Source: Hymenoscyphus infarciens (Eukaryota; Ascomycota; Leotiomycetes; Helotiales; Helotiaceae). From it: a stretch of DNA of 64,000 nt. The position numbers and the translations under genes are program-made. The DNA lies in contig LLCB01000015.1 in NCBI GenBank assembly GCA_001414345.1, positions 186,001-250,000 of the forward strand, read 5' to 3'. The notes under the pieces are model-generated. The model ran no database searches, was not told where the DNA came from, and saw nothing but the letters and a program-made list of their open reading frames with translations. The first letter of the stretch is position 1; every line of letters starts with the position of its first letter. This document shows positions 1 through 11,016 of the stretch, one piece after another.

Positions 1-393
1 AGCATCTTATGCCTACGTTCTTACAAAGTCCTCTTAAAGTGTCTAATAAACCTATTTATGATTGAAAGGTTCTAAGTGGTGGCCCTATCCGCTTATGTCC
101 GTTCCGTAAACCTTTAGCTCGTTCGTAGTTACCACGAGTCAACAAGCCAGGAACTCAAAACCAACAAAATTTAACAAAGAAAAAAGACAACAGATTTCTC
201 AAAATACCTACCTATATCTAGAATAATTCACAGAGAGACTCTCTAGTAATCTTACCACACTCTCCCCATCGTAAACTTCTCAATCCAACCTCTTCATATC
301 CAAGAAAAGCACCCACCAGTCATACGTAAACCCACCAACCCCCCCCCCCCCTCGAACAACGGCGAAGCAATTCAGGTATAACATCATAGACAA

Positions 394-465
394 CACTAAA
401 CACTAAACACTAAACACCAAACACCAAACACTAAACAGCTTACTACTTACTACTTACTACTTACA
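394..465. repeat. Short tandem repeats (CACTAAA)n and (TTACTAC)n
   Basis: About six 7-bp units of the type CACTAAA/CACCAAA are followed directly by about four units of TTACTAC. They are seen directly in the sequence, with no coding role. Confidence 0.85.
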
Positions 466-532
466 ACTCATAAAGAACTAGGTAACACAATCCAACTCCA
501 ACTCCAACTCCCTCTCCAAAATCCCTCCCCTA

Positions 533-647
533 CAAAAACAAAAAACAAAAAACAAAAAACAAAAAACAAAAAACAAAAAACAAAAAACAAAAAACAAAAA
601 ACAAAAAACAAAAGCAAAAGCAAAAGCAAAAAGCAAAAAACAAAAGC
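533..647. repeat. A-rich 7-mer microsatellite (CAAAAAA)n
   Basis: About ten near-perfect copies of a 7-bp C+A6 unit grade into CAAAAG units at the right end. This is simple-sequence DNA in the AT-rich tract. Confidence 0.9.
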
Positions 648-1587
648 AGACTAATTCCCCCCCAAAAAAACCCCTAATCTAAATTTTCACGAATCTAAAT
701 TTCCACGAATCTAAAGATAAAGATAAACATAAAATATAAAGACGTCCTAAAATTCCGTATACTTATAAATATTTCAGTTAAATAACTCACGCCTAGGAGT
801 TCTACCTTTATACTCTCTTTATACTCTCTTTATACTAGTATAAATTACAAATTCCTAATTACTATAATATAACATAACATCTTTAAACTTTAAACTTATC
901 AACATAATATGATATATTCAAACCTCATATAAAAAAGTAGACTCAAGTATAAAGTTTAAATAAAGCTTCTTTACTTATCTTATCTTATCTTATCTTATTT
1001 TAGCTTATAATTTAGCTTACTTATACGTTAGCTTATACTTAAGCTCCTCTAAATTAACTATCTAAGCTATCTATATCTATACTCTATTCCTAGCTAACAA
1101 CCCCCCCCCTCCCTCTCTTCTAATACGTAGAGAAGAAAAATACTAAATTATCTAATCTACCTATTGTCCTATTCTAAGCGTTAAAAAGTGAGAAAATATA
1201 TATATTTACTCTCTTAGACTTTAGTTTAGAGCTTCTCGCTAGGTGAATTAAACTACTAATCTAGAGATTCTATTCTCTAAGTGGTATGTATAATTTAAGA
1301 AAGGAAAGGAAGGTAAAGAAAATTCTAATTATAATATACGAAAAAAGACTCTCTAGTGAAACTTTGCTATACTTTAACTTTAAATATCTCGGTTAACCTA
1401 CTGTTAGCGATGATTTCTAACGAAGCTAGTTTTTTAACTGTAAAGAGCTGGTATTTTCCTCACGAGTCATAGTAAGTATCTGACAGGATAATGGGGAAGT
1501 ATTGGTCATTTCCAGAGCTGGAGCACACCACTGGTCGTTCTTGAAGAAGGCAAGGTTTTTTTTCATGTCATTTTATTTTCGCTTCAT

Positions 1588-1675
1588 ATGCTCATGCTCA
1601 TCCCATGCTCATGCTCATGCTCATGCTCATGCTCATCCCATGCTCATGCTCATGCTTATACTCATGCTCATGCTC
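1588..1675. repeat. (ATGCTC)n hexanucleotide microsatellite
   Basis: About 13 copies of ATGCTC are interrupted twice by ATCCC. It lies about 120 bp beyond the stop codon of the zinc transporter gene, so it would fall in or just after that gene's 3' untranslated region. Open frames through it (poly Met-Leu, Cys-Ser or Ala-His) are artefacts of the repeat. Confidence 0.9.
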
Positions 1676-1792
1676 AAAAGACAAAAAAAAAAACAATCAT
1701 CTACCAAAAATACTCCCCTCGCATCCCAAAAACCAAAAAACAAAAGGTATCAAATCATCCCCCTCAAAAAATCCCCCCCCAAAAGAGAAAAC

Positions 1793-2950
1793 TCAAGCCC
1801 ACTTGCCCAAAACAGCCATCAACCCCGCCCCCACACACATACACCCATAAGCCAACAAAAGCATCTTCATACTAGCCCGTCTCATCTCAGGACTAAACAT
1901 AAAATCATGAGCCATCAACTCCACCAGACCCGTATAAATCAAAATGCCCGCACTAATCGCATCAAAGACCCCATTCACAACCCTCGTATTCTGACTATTC
2001 GGCAAAAGCGTACTCCTCACTCCCAGACCAGCCGCAATAGCAATCGGCGTCGTCAAACCATAAACCGCGCCTAGAAGCCAGGGCATCCACCACTTTTTCT
2101 TGGGCCACGCAGCGGTCGCCAGTCGCGAGCCGAGACCTAGTCCTTCAAAGGTTTGGTGGAAGACGAGGACTATGTAGAGGACCACGAAGTTGGAACCTGC
2201 GACGGCGAGGGTGAGCCCGATGAATATGGAGTGGAAGATGACGCCGAATTCGAGGATGAAGAGGCCGGTCATTTGAGCGGCGAAGTGTTCGTGGTCGGTC
2301 ATGTGGTCTCTCTGATGTCCTAGGTGATCGTCTCCGCCGGGGGGATATGTGAAGTCGTCTTCTCGTCCTGGGACGCCTCTGTTGTTGGAGGGGACTGTGT
2401 TGAGTGCTCCTGAGTCGGCCATGTGGATGGATGGACCATCTGAACTGTGGCCTAACTGCTTGGTTTGCAGAACACCATCACTCCCACTCGGTGTATCTAA
2501 TTTTTCCTTTCTGACAAAATCTCGAACCGGATCATTAGTCTCCAAATCATGCGCATGTTCCTGGTTTCCAAAAACATCAAAACGAGCAGCCATAAGCTCG
2601 ATGAAGAACATGACAAAAATAGTCATCAACACGATTCCAGAGGCCCAATCGTAATCCGTAATGGCGCCGGTATTACACGCATTATTAAGAGCTTCGTTGG
2701 CGGGGGAGAGGAGGTGAATAAAGGCCGTGGTAATAATAACACCGCTACCAAAATGTTTGGTTATGAAGAAGGCCAGTTTGGGGACATGCATTCGTCTCGT
2801 TCTTGCTGCGGCGATGGGTAAGAGGGCTCCTAGCATGGAACCGATTCCAATGACGAAGATTGCCGAGATTCGAAGGCCCATTCGTCCATTGTAGCCGTTG
2901 CCTGAATCGCAGTCTATCTCCACCGTGAAAGGTTTATAGTCGTCCGCCAT
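1793..2950 (-). CDS. ZIP-family zinc transporter (ZRT1/ZRT2-like)
   Basis: Single-exon gene of 385 residues. The start is the ATG at 2950 in a strong context (CCACCATGG); the codon three positions upstream is TTG, not ATG. ZIP proteins import Zn2+, sometimes Fe2+, across the plasma membrane. A first hydrophobic segment follows the acidic N-terminus and about eight can be traced. There is a His-containing loop (NQEHAHD) and a long polar loop between TM3 and TM4. TM4 carries the metal-site motif FHSIFIGLTLAVAG, TM5 carries HQTFEGLGLGSRL, and the protein ends GKWA, typical of fungal ZRT proteins. The length fits the family. The gene sits at the border of the AT-rich left tract, and its 3' side runs into the ATGCTC microsatellite. 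Which of ZRT1 or ZRT2 it matches cannot be decided here. No zinc-responsive promoter site was identified. Confidence 0.93.
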   Translation of the reverse strand: MADDYKPFTVEIDCDSGNGYNGRMGLRISAIFVIGIGSMLGALLPIAAARTRRMHVPKLAFFITKHFGSGVIITTAFIHLLSPANEALNNACNTGAITDYDWASGIVLMTIFVMFFIELMAARFDVFGNQEHAHDLETNDPVRDFVRKEKLDTPSGSDGVLQTKQLGHSSDGPSIHMADSGALNTVPSNNRGVPGREDDFTYPPGGDDHLGHQRDHMTDHEHFAAQMTGLFILEFGVIFHSIFIGLTLAVAGSNFVVLYIVLVFHQTFEGLGLGSRLATAAWPKKKWWMPWLLGAVYGLTTPIAIAAGLGVRSTLLPNSQNTRVVNGVFDAISAGILIYTGLVELMAHDFMFSPEMRRASMKMLLLAYGCMCVGAGLMAVLGKWA

Positions 2951-5444
2951 GGTGGGCAACGATTTATCTGGTTCCCTTGCGGGAGAAGATTCCGTTTGGT
3001 GCGCTCTAGATTGAGTTGGTTTTGGTGCTGATCGTGGTATGGTGTCTTTGTTGCGTCCAGTATTCCGAAGGATTCGAGAGGAAACAAAGGGTATTGTTCG
3101 TGAGAAAAGCCGTGAGCCGGTTATGAAGATGACCGATGCGCCAAGTGGTCTCTATGTTGATGTAAAGTCGAAATGGAAGAATTCTCACTTCCAGTCTGGA
3201 GTTTGGTCGATTTGTTAGTGGGAATGGAATGGAATGGAATGAAATGGATTTGGAGGGAGAAAGGAAGGTGGGAGGGTGTTGGTGGGTTGGAAAAGAAAAG
3301 AAATGGGGTTGGCTTTGGCATGGCATGGGCGGTGGTGAATTGAAATACCTTGATGGGTAGCACGGCGTGATGACAATGACGCTGCTAAACCTGGGACAGC
3401 AGGAAACACAGTATGGACTTTTAAATTGGAGCCTGATTCATTCGGAGCCAATCGGGTAATAAAATGAGGGGTAGGCAAGAGTGAATGTAGAGACATTTAG
3501 GTATTGAATGTTGAGGTGAGTACATACTCACGTGTCTCGCCTCTTCGTATCCCGTCAACCTGTTGCTTCACTTTATATTTCAACGTCTCTACCATGAAAA
3601 GATGCTCACCCTACCAATCCACTCAAAGTCCAGATCTTAGCAAGTCAAGTATATCTCCCCGTATGATCATCAGAACACAGCCAACTCGCATCTCAAGAAA
3701 GGGTTACTGGTACACCATGAAAATAAGTCAACCTAGTGTAACACATTCTCTTCCCTCATACAAGGCGTCAATTGCTTTGACTTGCCTTCCTCATCAAGAT
3801 GTCCTCCGATTGACCCTTGCATGGATCAACCTCTCGCTGTTTCTGTATCACTTTTTTCCTTCTTCTTCTTTTGGAGGGGCATATGATGCGCCCTGCTGCA
3901 GCCTTTTTTTCAAAAACACCTTGATGGGTAGTGGAGCCTTTAGAAGTCCCTCTCAGCCAATCAACACGCACTTCAGCAAGATCCACAATCACAAGCCCGG
4001 TTCCTTTTCGCGAGTGATGAAAGGAAGGAGCGCTTAAAAACGAACAGGAGACAGAAGACTTCAACATTCAGACCCTCGACAGCTTGCTGCTTCGTACTCG
4101 GGCAAAGATACTCACTCGGTACACAGAAACCATGGCCATGTCTCACCACGAATCCTCTTGACAGGCGACGAGAACGGAAACCAACATCCATCAGTCTCAC
4201 AACCTCAACCCCGGGACTTGAACCCGGCTGCAGACAACGATTACTAAACCAATCCAAGCAAGTAATTCCATCTCCACGGCTACCAACATGAACATTGGCT
4301 TCCAAATCTCTCACCATGCAGCCAGCCGTCGACATGTTCCCCGGGTAGAACTTCTTAATTTGCGGCTCTCTCCCCCCGCTGCCACGCGGAATTGCAGTGT
4401 GACGACGTCGCCCATGCATCTTCTTGAACGACCTACATGAAGGATGTATGTATGAGTAACCACTGTACAAGACCAACGAGACAACATCGGGGGGCGTCAA
4501 AAGAGGAAGCTATTTATCCAACTGTCAAGGCACCATGGGAACAACGAGGCAGTCATCTAAGGTAGTTCACCGACAACAAGGTCAAGAAGAAAGTATATCC
4601 TCCCAACTGTATGCAAGTCATCTAGTTCACCGACAACAAGGTCATGAAGAAAGTATATCCTCCCAACTGTATGCAAGTCATCTTAGTGTAACCCCGTCAA
4701 ATCTACCTCGCATCGCCAGCTGCATACCCTCCCCATGCAGCCATGGTTCAACAAGCTGCCCTTCGTACAACCAAACCCCGTCTCTTGGGATCAACATTCA
4801 TCACGTGTACAAACAAAACGTTCGAGGCTAAGGTTTTATCGACTAACTGAGAGAGGAACATCTCGGGTGCTTGGGCTCGGGGAGTGATACAAGAAGCTTT
4901 GCGTTGTGGGACGACCAAGATACTTTGTGTAAGAACTGTCGACCTTGCAGTCCTGCTACCAACACCCTGGCGAGATACCAAGGCAGAAGTTGAGGTGCGA
5001 ATGGGATTTCCCATGCAAGTTCTTTGATGAGCCACCTCTCTCTTCATGGACCCTCCCCCCATAGTACCTCATGTACTCGGTGCGATACCGCTCTCGCAGT
5101 ATTGACTCGCCTCCTCCACAGTGACACCTCCTCAACTGAGAAATTATTTGCACAAACTTTGTCACATCTCGCTTTCGCCGTGTCACCAACTCGGGTCGGA
5201 GTATCGGCCTGGAAAGCAAACCGAGACCCCCAGCCGAAATAGGTTATATTAACCATAAAGCTAGGCCATGAGGCTCTCCAAGGCTCGAGGCATCTTCCAA
5301 GTCTGTTCATGAAATCCGTGCGTAAGAGGACAAGGTACTCAAGGTGTATCTTGTCCCACGAATTCGGCGTGGCCATGTGTTTGCATCAGAAGACACTCTC
5401 TCAATGGCCGGTCCTTGTAATTTGTACACACCACTTTGAGACCC
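2951..5444. other. Intergenic spacer, no supported gene
   Basis: About 2.5 kb between the ZIP and MDM10 genes. It holds a GGAAT pentamer repeat near 3223-3243, a 13-bp CCTTGATGGGTAG motif occurring twice (about 3349 and 3922), a tRNA-like B box near 4207 and a 60-bp tandem duplication at 4566. Open frames up to 177 codons occur on both strands, but none shows a domain, a recognisable motif or a convincing start. I see no supported gene. Confidence 0.5.
4566..4685. repeat. Two-copy 60-bp tandem duplication
   Basis: Two adjacent 60-bp units, beginning GTTCACCGACAACAAGGTCA, are almost identical; the differences I see are one base at the AAGAAG/ATGAAG position and the unit edges. This is a recent local duplication in non-coding DNA. 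Confidence 0.9.
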
Positions 5445-6691
5445 TCAAGATGAATACTGCAGCTCCAATCCGATGGCTCTGAATGGCTGGTCCGGCCTCT
5501 TCATATCGATCGATGATCCCAGGGTAAACAGAATCTCCTTGACCCTACCCTCCCAAAGCAATCCAAACTTCCAGTTCTGGTCGACTCTCGCTTTCAAGAC
5601 TCCCAGGACCTCCTCCGGTTCCGGTGTCGCTTTTTCTTCAAAATCATCCAGTCTCCACTCGAGTTTTGCAGCCATGCTTCGCTCTCGAATCTTCTGTGCT
5701 TTCGCCTTCATCCTCCATAATTCACATCCAAGCATGAGCTCACTCTCATAACTATAGACATTGAAGTCGAATTTCGAGCACAATGCCAAGTTCTTCCCTG
5801 CCTTGACTGCATATGTCGTACTGATATTCCCCATCAACGGATTCAACGTCAGAGTCGCAGTAAGCGGTGTGCCATTATGTGCCGGAAGTGTAGCAAACCT
5901 TCCCCCAAAACTCACGCCGCCCGATTTGTTCAGCGACCCATAATACATCTCGGCGCCTGCACTGAATCGCCCGTAAAATCGATCTTCGGTTCTAGGAGGT
6001 TCTGTGATCTCCTTTCGAGGATCCGGTCCGAAATTGTATAATCCTCGAAGACCAATGAGACCTCCATCTGTCGAGTACAACGTCTCAGCACTGTATTTCC
6101 CAACGTCATACTGATGCAGAGCCAGTATTGTCGCACCATTTCTCATTTGACTATTGCTGACAGCTGAAAGCTTCACTTGTTGAGTTGGGCTTAATCGTGA
6201 CAGATACAAGGCTTCCAAGGTGCTCTGTGGTAGGTAAAGTCGTCCGTAAAACAACGAGTCTCGTTTGTCTGTCCGCTTCCCATGGTGCCATTCCTCCCAC
6301 ATCCAAGGTTCGTCATGTCGGCGCAGTTCTTGTATTTGTCGATACCCTCGTATTACAGACTCCAATTCCACATGTGCACTTTTCGATGGGGTATGTAAAG
6401 GTCGCGAGGTGTAGAGGTAGGATAGTGAGCCATCGACGAGACCTACACTTCCGATTGCGTATGAAGTCGCAAAGTTCGGGGAGGAGAGTGAGGATAAACT
6501 CAGGCCAAAGCCCCGTGGAGTTTGGAATTCTAGAAGATCTGCGAGCTCCAATTAGCATGCGCATTCAAGAATGCCCTCAACTGCTGTGACTTACCTCTCG
6601 CGGTAGCTGTCAATTGCGAATAAGAATTCTCACGATCCCAATGCGTGGTATTGTAGAAAGCCTGCTGAACATAATCCATAAACTCCAACAT
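5445..6691 (-). CDS. MDM10: Mitochondrial distribution and morphology protein 10 (ERMES beta-barrel)
   Basis: Two exons, 6691-6595 and 6538-5445, with a 56-bp GTAAGT..CAG intron, encode 396 residues. Exon 1 supplies the conserved start [19 protein letters not shown], and the splice restores ...[14 protein letters not shown] in frame. MDM10 is an outer-membrane beta-barrel of the ERMES tether between ER and mitochondria, with MDM12, MMM1 and MDM34. It also acts in beta-barrel assembly through the SAM complex. Family landmarks seen include [27 protein letters not shown], alternating hydrophobic strands, [10 protein letters not shown] and the C-terminal LELQYSS ending, a beta-signal-like strand. 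Length fits filamentous-fungal MDM10. It is head-to-head with MRT4, with 283 bp between start codons. The unspliced frame from 6551 would lack the conserved N-terminus, which supports the two-exon model. Confidence 0.95.
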
Positions 6692-6974
6692 TTTCCCGAA
6701 GAACTAAACACAGGCTCAATGCCAAAAGAAAAGAATTGTCAAGGAAGAAGAAAGCCGGTGGCATTGATGGCCTCAAAAATCCCATCCAGTCCAGTTCGAA
6801 GCTCAAAGCTCCAGCTCCTTCCCCAGCGCCAAGACCGCCACCCGGAAAAACCATTTCCCCTATCATATCAATTCTCATCGGAAGAAAAATAAATCGAGGC
6901 ATCGCATCGCAATCCATCCCACCAAAACCACCAACCAACCTCTCTCCCCCACCTCCCCTCCACCAACCCACGCA
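6692..6974. promoter_or_regulatory. Shared divergent promoter region of MDM10 and MRT4
   Basis: The 283 bp between the two divergent start codons must hold both promoters. The side next to MRT4 (about 6920-6965) is strongly C/T-rich on the plus strand, as is common before highly expressed fungal ribosome-related genes. No clear TATA box or named factor site was found. Confidence 0.5.
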
Positions 6975-7880
6975 ATGCCCAAATCCAAGCGCGCGAAGGT
7001 CGTCCACCTCACAAAGGTCGACAAGAAAGGAAAGGAGTTAACCCTAAAGCTCTTCGCCAACGTCCGACAATGCCTCGATGAATACCAATTCTGCTTCGTC
7101 TTCTCCGTCGACAACATGAGGAATACATATCTCAAGGATGTGAGAAGCGAATTGAGTGACAGCAGGTTCGTTTCCCCCATCTCTCACTCCATTCAAACCA
7201 TGGGGTTCGAAATCCCAAGAGTTCTATTCGAGATCCGAAAGATCCAAGCCCCACCAAGAATCAGACTACATCCTAACATCGCGAATCTACACAGACTCTT
7301 CTTCGGCAAAACAAAAGTAATGGCCAAAGCCCTCGGCACCACCCCCTCCGAATCCCACCAAGAAAACACCTACCTCTTAACCCCCCACCTCCAAGGAAAC
7401 GTCGGTCTCCTCTTCACAAACCGCCCCGTCGCAGACATAAAATCCTACTTCAGCACCCTCTCAAAAACAGATTTCGCCCGCGCCGGTACACCCGCGGCCC
7501 GCGAATTCACAATCCCAGCCGGAATCGTCTACTCCATGGGCGGCGAGATCGCAGAGGACCAGGATGTTCCGCTTATACATAGTTTGGAGCCAGAGTTGAG
7601 GAAGTTGAATGTTCCAACGAGTTTGGTCAAGGGCAAGATCTCGCTGCAGAATGAGTATACCGTTTGTAGGGAGGGGGATCAGTTGGATAGTCGGCAGACG
7701 AGGTTATTGAAGTTGTTTGGAGTTGCGACGGCTGAGTTTACGGTTAAACTTGTTGCGTAAGTTCCTCTACTTGGGATCTCGAGAAGAACAAGGAAATTTT
7801 GGGCTAACAAGATTTACAGATACTGGAGTTCAGCAACAACCGAGGTCACAGTAGTAGAGGCAGAGGAAGAAGAATTGTGA
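6975..7880 (+). CDS. MRT4: Ribosome assembly factor Mrt4 (uL10/P0-like)
   Basis: Three exons, 6975-7165, 7295-7756 and 7820-7880, encode 237 residues. Intron 1 (129 bp) has donor GTTCGT, branch CTAAC and acceptor ACAG. Intron 2 (63 bp) has GTAAGT..ACAG with a GCTAACA branch. Intron 1 is a multiple of three without a stop, so an unspliced reading would add 43 foreign residues. Mrt4 is a nuclear P0 paralogue that occupies the stalk site of the pre-60S ribosome until P0 replaces it. The N-terminus [20 protein letters not shown], the motif [23 protein letters not shown], the FTIPAG segment and [13 protein letters not shown] match the family. The acidic C-terminal tail ends EEEEL and lacks the stalk-binding extension of P0 proper. 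The model length equals the usual length of about 236. It lies head-to-head with MDM10. Confidence 0.95.
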
Positions 7881-8437
7881 GAGAGAAATTTGCTGAATGA
7901 ATCTGGGTTTTCCTATCGTATCATACAAGTGAGGGACAAAGTGCTGGCGTTGACCGGCGCTACCTTATTAGGGAAATCAAAAAGAAAATTTTGTTGCTTG
8001 AGCCACCCACTTCTTACCACCCCAATCCATCCACCGTCCACTTTCCCTAATGATAATACAAAGCAAAAAAAAGGAATCCATCGGAGGCTAGACTAGCATG
8101 GTCAGATGCTATAAAACCTTGGCTCTGACCTTACCTCCAAACTAAGCCAAAAGGGGCATCCGCGAGTTGAAAAGTAGTTGAGTAGTAGACCAAGTCGCAA
8201 TTTCGATACCAACCAAACTGATTTCGGGGTGTTGTTGAAGGGTATTTTTGTTTACCATGGACACCTCCGCAAAGTGACGAGTTGATTGAATCGAGGGTTA
8301 ACGTAAGGTGATGGCAATACTACCTTGTTGTAAATTGCATCGAAGAAAATCGCTTACCCCTGGTGATGAAGGGAGGAGAGACTGAATGATCGAAAAACCC
8401 ACCGCAAGACAAACCGAAATTATGCCTCGCTGCACAA
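7881..8437. other. Convergent 3' spacer between MRT4 and U1-70K
   Basis: 557 bp between the stops of two convergent genes. It should hold both 3' untranslated regions. No gene, RNA or repeat was recognised. Confidence 0.5.
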
Positions 8438-10111
8438 TTAGTACCTTCGAAGCTTTCTAGGGTCCTCATCGTAGCCACTGCTTTCGTACTGTCTCTTGCG
8501 TGAGTCGTCTTCGCGTGGTCGATAATCTCGATCTCTGTTGTCGCGATATCCATCTCTGTCCCTACCATCTCTACCTCCATCTCTCCCATCTCGTCCACCA
8601 TCTCTGGAATCCCTGGGTCTTACCGGTTCCATGTTGCTACCACTTCCACGGATTGAAGCATCACGGTCGTTATATCCTCGGCTTCCACGATAACCTCCGT
8701 TTCTGTCTTCATATGAGCGACCACCACCACGTGAGTCATACCCACCAGATGGTGCTGAAGACCCGTTGCGATCAGGGGATCCAGAGCCGCCATATCCTCC
8801 CCGGTAACCACCACCACCGGGAGCGCGACCTCCTGGACCGGCTGGAGCATTTGGGGGAGCGCTGTACCCGTTGGAACCTCCATACCCACCACGACCTTCC
8901 CCACCACCGCCTCCTCGAGAGAAACCTCCTCCGCCTTGGTATCCAATCCCACCACGGCCACCGCCGTAGCCTCCACGTTCTTGGAATCCTCCTCGGAAGC
9001 CTCCTCGACCTCTTCCGCCATCAAATCCACCACGGAATCCACCACCTCTGAAGCCACCAGGTCCACCAGGTGGTGGTCCTCCGAAAGATCCAGGTCCCAT
9101 TGGTCGAGGGGGAACAGCCTTTGTATATCCACGGCCTCCGAGTCCTCCTCCAAAGCGGCGGGGTTTCCAGAGCTTGACGGTTCTACCACGTTCAACATCT
9201 ACCTTGATGCGACGATCCTTGATTCGTAGTCCATCACAGGATTCTAGAGCAGCTTTTCACGAAGCGCGAGCAAGGCGCATTTGTCAGTTATTTTGCCCAT
9301 ACTTGTATACCTTAAGCTGAGCATTTTGAAATAAGAAAAGGGGGGAAGATGGGCAGCTTGAGGGCCACATCTTTTACATAATTTTTCAATCATTCGAGGT
9401 CCTTCGACCAACGCTGCGGATAATTAGGGATGTGATCTGTTTACCTCTCATATCTTTCTCTCGCTCATAGACAACGAACGCATATCCACGATGCTTCTTT
9501 TTCTTCTTGTTTGGTTTTTCGTCTTGGTGGGTGTCAACAACAATACGGATCTAGTCGCAAAATATCAGCAAAATGTAAAAATTTGATGTAGAGACCAATT
9601 TCTCGCAGGCATACCCGTTCGATTGCGCCAAATCTTCCAAATTCACTTTCGATATCTTGTTCGGTGGCGTCGTAGCTAAGTCGCGCAACAATAAGTGTCT
9701 TGAAAGCATCTCCTCGAATATTGGGATCCTCTTGTGGTTTATCTATTTAGACTCGAGGTTAGCATACGTAACACAAGGAAATCGCCACTGCGCCAGAATT
9801 CGGACAAGTGAAGATAAATGGCAATTGAAACATAGTTGGGCTCCCTCACAGGACATCGGAACCTCCTTCATCAATTTCTCTTGACGTTGCTTCTTCTCCA
9901 TCTTTATACGATCCTTCTTCTGAAGCCATGACTCGGTAGGTGTATAATTGTCGGTCTCTTTGTATTCTTGAAGTTGGGGGAGAAACGCTGCGACACCAGT
10001 GATGTTGGCGGTTTTGCGCTCACCTGGCGCGTGGTCGGATGGAGGCAGGAATCGCAAAGGAGGACGAGGGGCGAAAAGGGCGAGGAGGTTTGGGGGGAGT
10101 TTGTCTGTCAT
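8438..10111 (-). CDS. SNP1: U1 snRNP 70 kDa protein (SNP1)
   Basis: Four exons, 10111-9850, 9742-9615, 9550-9445 and 9252-8438, encode 436 residues. U1-70K binds stem-loop I of U1 snRNA and helps choose 5' splice sites. The N-terminal U1-70K domain starts [20 protein letters not shown] and runs through [12 protein letters not shown] across exon junction 1. The RRM follows at about residues 97-180, with RNP2 LIVARL and RNP1 RGYAFVVY, then the post-RRM signature [20 protein letters not shown]. The C-terminal 200 residues are RGG/GGYGG-rich and then RD/RS-rich ([14 protein letters not shown]). The third intron is long (192 bp) and uses an unusual AAAAG acceptor after a CTGAC branch; it is the first AG downstream of that branch. 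That boundary is the least certain. Head-to-head with mL43. Confidence 0.93.
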
Positions 10112-10337
10112 GGTGTAGTTGGTGAGCCGGCTCGCTCGATGATACAAATAAGATGCAGCTCTAAGTTAGCTGTGTTGATGACGAGTTTGATTTTGGGGAG
10201 AAGGTGGTCGCGTCGCGAGGAGGTGAAATTGCCATCGGAAAAAGGAAGCTCCGATTGTATCACGTGCCGGTAATTTTCGCAGCTTCACGCTCTGAAGACC
10301 AAAGCTGTATCGTCTCTAGCGCAATCACATATTCACA
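10112..10337. promoter_or_regulatory. Shared divergent promoter of U1-70K and mL43
   Basis: Only 226 bp separate the two start codons, so the promoters must overlap or abut. A perfect palindrome CACGTG lies at 10261-10266. This is the core site of CBF1-type bHLH factors, but binding here is inference. No TATA box is evident. Confidence 0.5.
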
Positions 10338-10874
10338 ATGGTTGTTCGTGCCATAAGAAAACCTACCACCGGCCAGGTGAGTCTCCATGCCTAGCTTCCA
10401 TTCAATTGGCAAATCACTAACCCCTGGCCTCCTAGAATGGCGTCGGTGCATTCATCCTCCAGTGTAAACGTCTGGAATTCCACTACTGCGACTGGGCCGG
10501 TTCCTCGAAAGGGATGAAGTTAGTCCTCTATTTTATACACACAATGTATGTATTAACTAACCATACTTTCTAGCTCCTTCATCAAATCCCGTCTCGGGAA
10601 CTTCGCCCGCCTCAACCCATCCATCGAAATCGCCGTCTCCCCCCGACCTACCAAACACCCCGTCATCCGAGGCCACTTCATCAACGGTCGCGAAAAATCA
10701 ATCTGCGTACGGAATCTAGACGAGATGCAGATATTACAAAAAGCAGAACTGTTAAGGGATGCCAACGGAGAGAAGCTGAAGAGCGTCAAGAAGCCCGTCA
10801 AGAGTTTGAACGAGAGTGTCAGGGGTATCTGGAGTCCTTTCCATAAACCAGATGGAAAAGGAATGACCGTTTGA
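10338..10874 (+). CDS. MRPL51: Mitochondrial large-subunit ribosomal protein mL43 (MRPL51 family)
   Basis: Three exons, 10338-10376, 10436-10518 and 10574-10874, encode 140 residues. Introns are 59 bp (GTGAGT..CTAG, with CACTAAC branch) and 55 bp (GTTAGT..CTAG, with ACTAAC branch). The protein has the L51/S25/CI-B8 thioredoxin-like domain of mL43, a component of the mitoribosomal large subunit. Recognisable pieces are LQCKRLEFHYCDWAGSS in exon 2 and, in exon 3, the FARLNPSIEIAVSPRPTKHP core followed by GHFINGREKSICVRNL. The basic start MVVRAIRKPTTGQNGVGAF fits mitochondrial targeting without a long presequence. The C-terminal GIWSPFHKP is typical of fungal members. Frame continuity across both splice sites supports the model. 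It is divergent from U1-70K. Confidence 0.93.
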
Positions 10875-11016
10875 GAGGTGGATATATGATGGAGGCAGAT
10901 GGGAGGTGTATAATATGTTACAAAGCATTTGATGATGGCGTTAGGGAAAATGGAAGTGGTGTATACTTGCTGTATATTTTGAGAATCTACGTTTGTTGGA
11001 GAGCTTCCGCGGATGC

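Larger units (their letters stand above)
1..1500. other. AT-rich, simple-repeat-rich tract without a gene
   Basis: This stretch is AT-rich, has no long open frame, and contains several simple repeats and a poly-C run near 340-353. From about 700 to 1400 it has the TA-rich, CA/TG-poor look of RIP-mutated DNA. It is probably the edge of a second repeat island, but I cannot name an element in it. Confidence 0.6.

Noticed and set aside
1502..2074. 190-codon open frame through the ATGCTC repeat
   Set aside because: It is a frame through a microsatellite and the antisense of the ZIP gene.
4195..4275. tRNA gene on the minus strand (perfect B box GGTTCAAGTCC with CCGGG/CCCGG stem)
   Set aside because: No matching acceptor stem or convincing anticodon arm could be folded upstream; treated as chance or a decayed tRNA fragment.
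3504..5376. Several 80-177-codon frames on both strands in the ZIP-MDM10 spacer
   Set aside because: No motif, no splice-consistent extension and overlapping frames on both strands; composition only.
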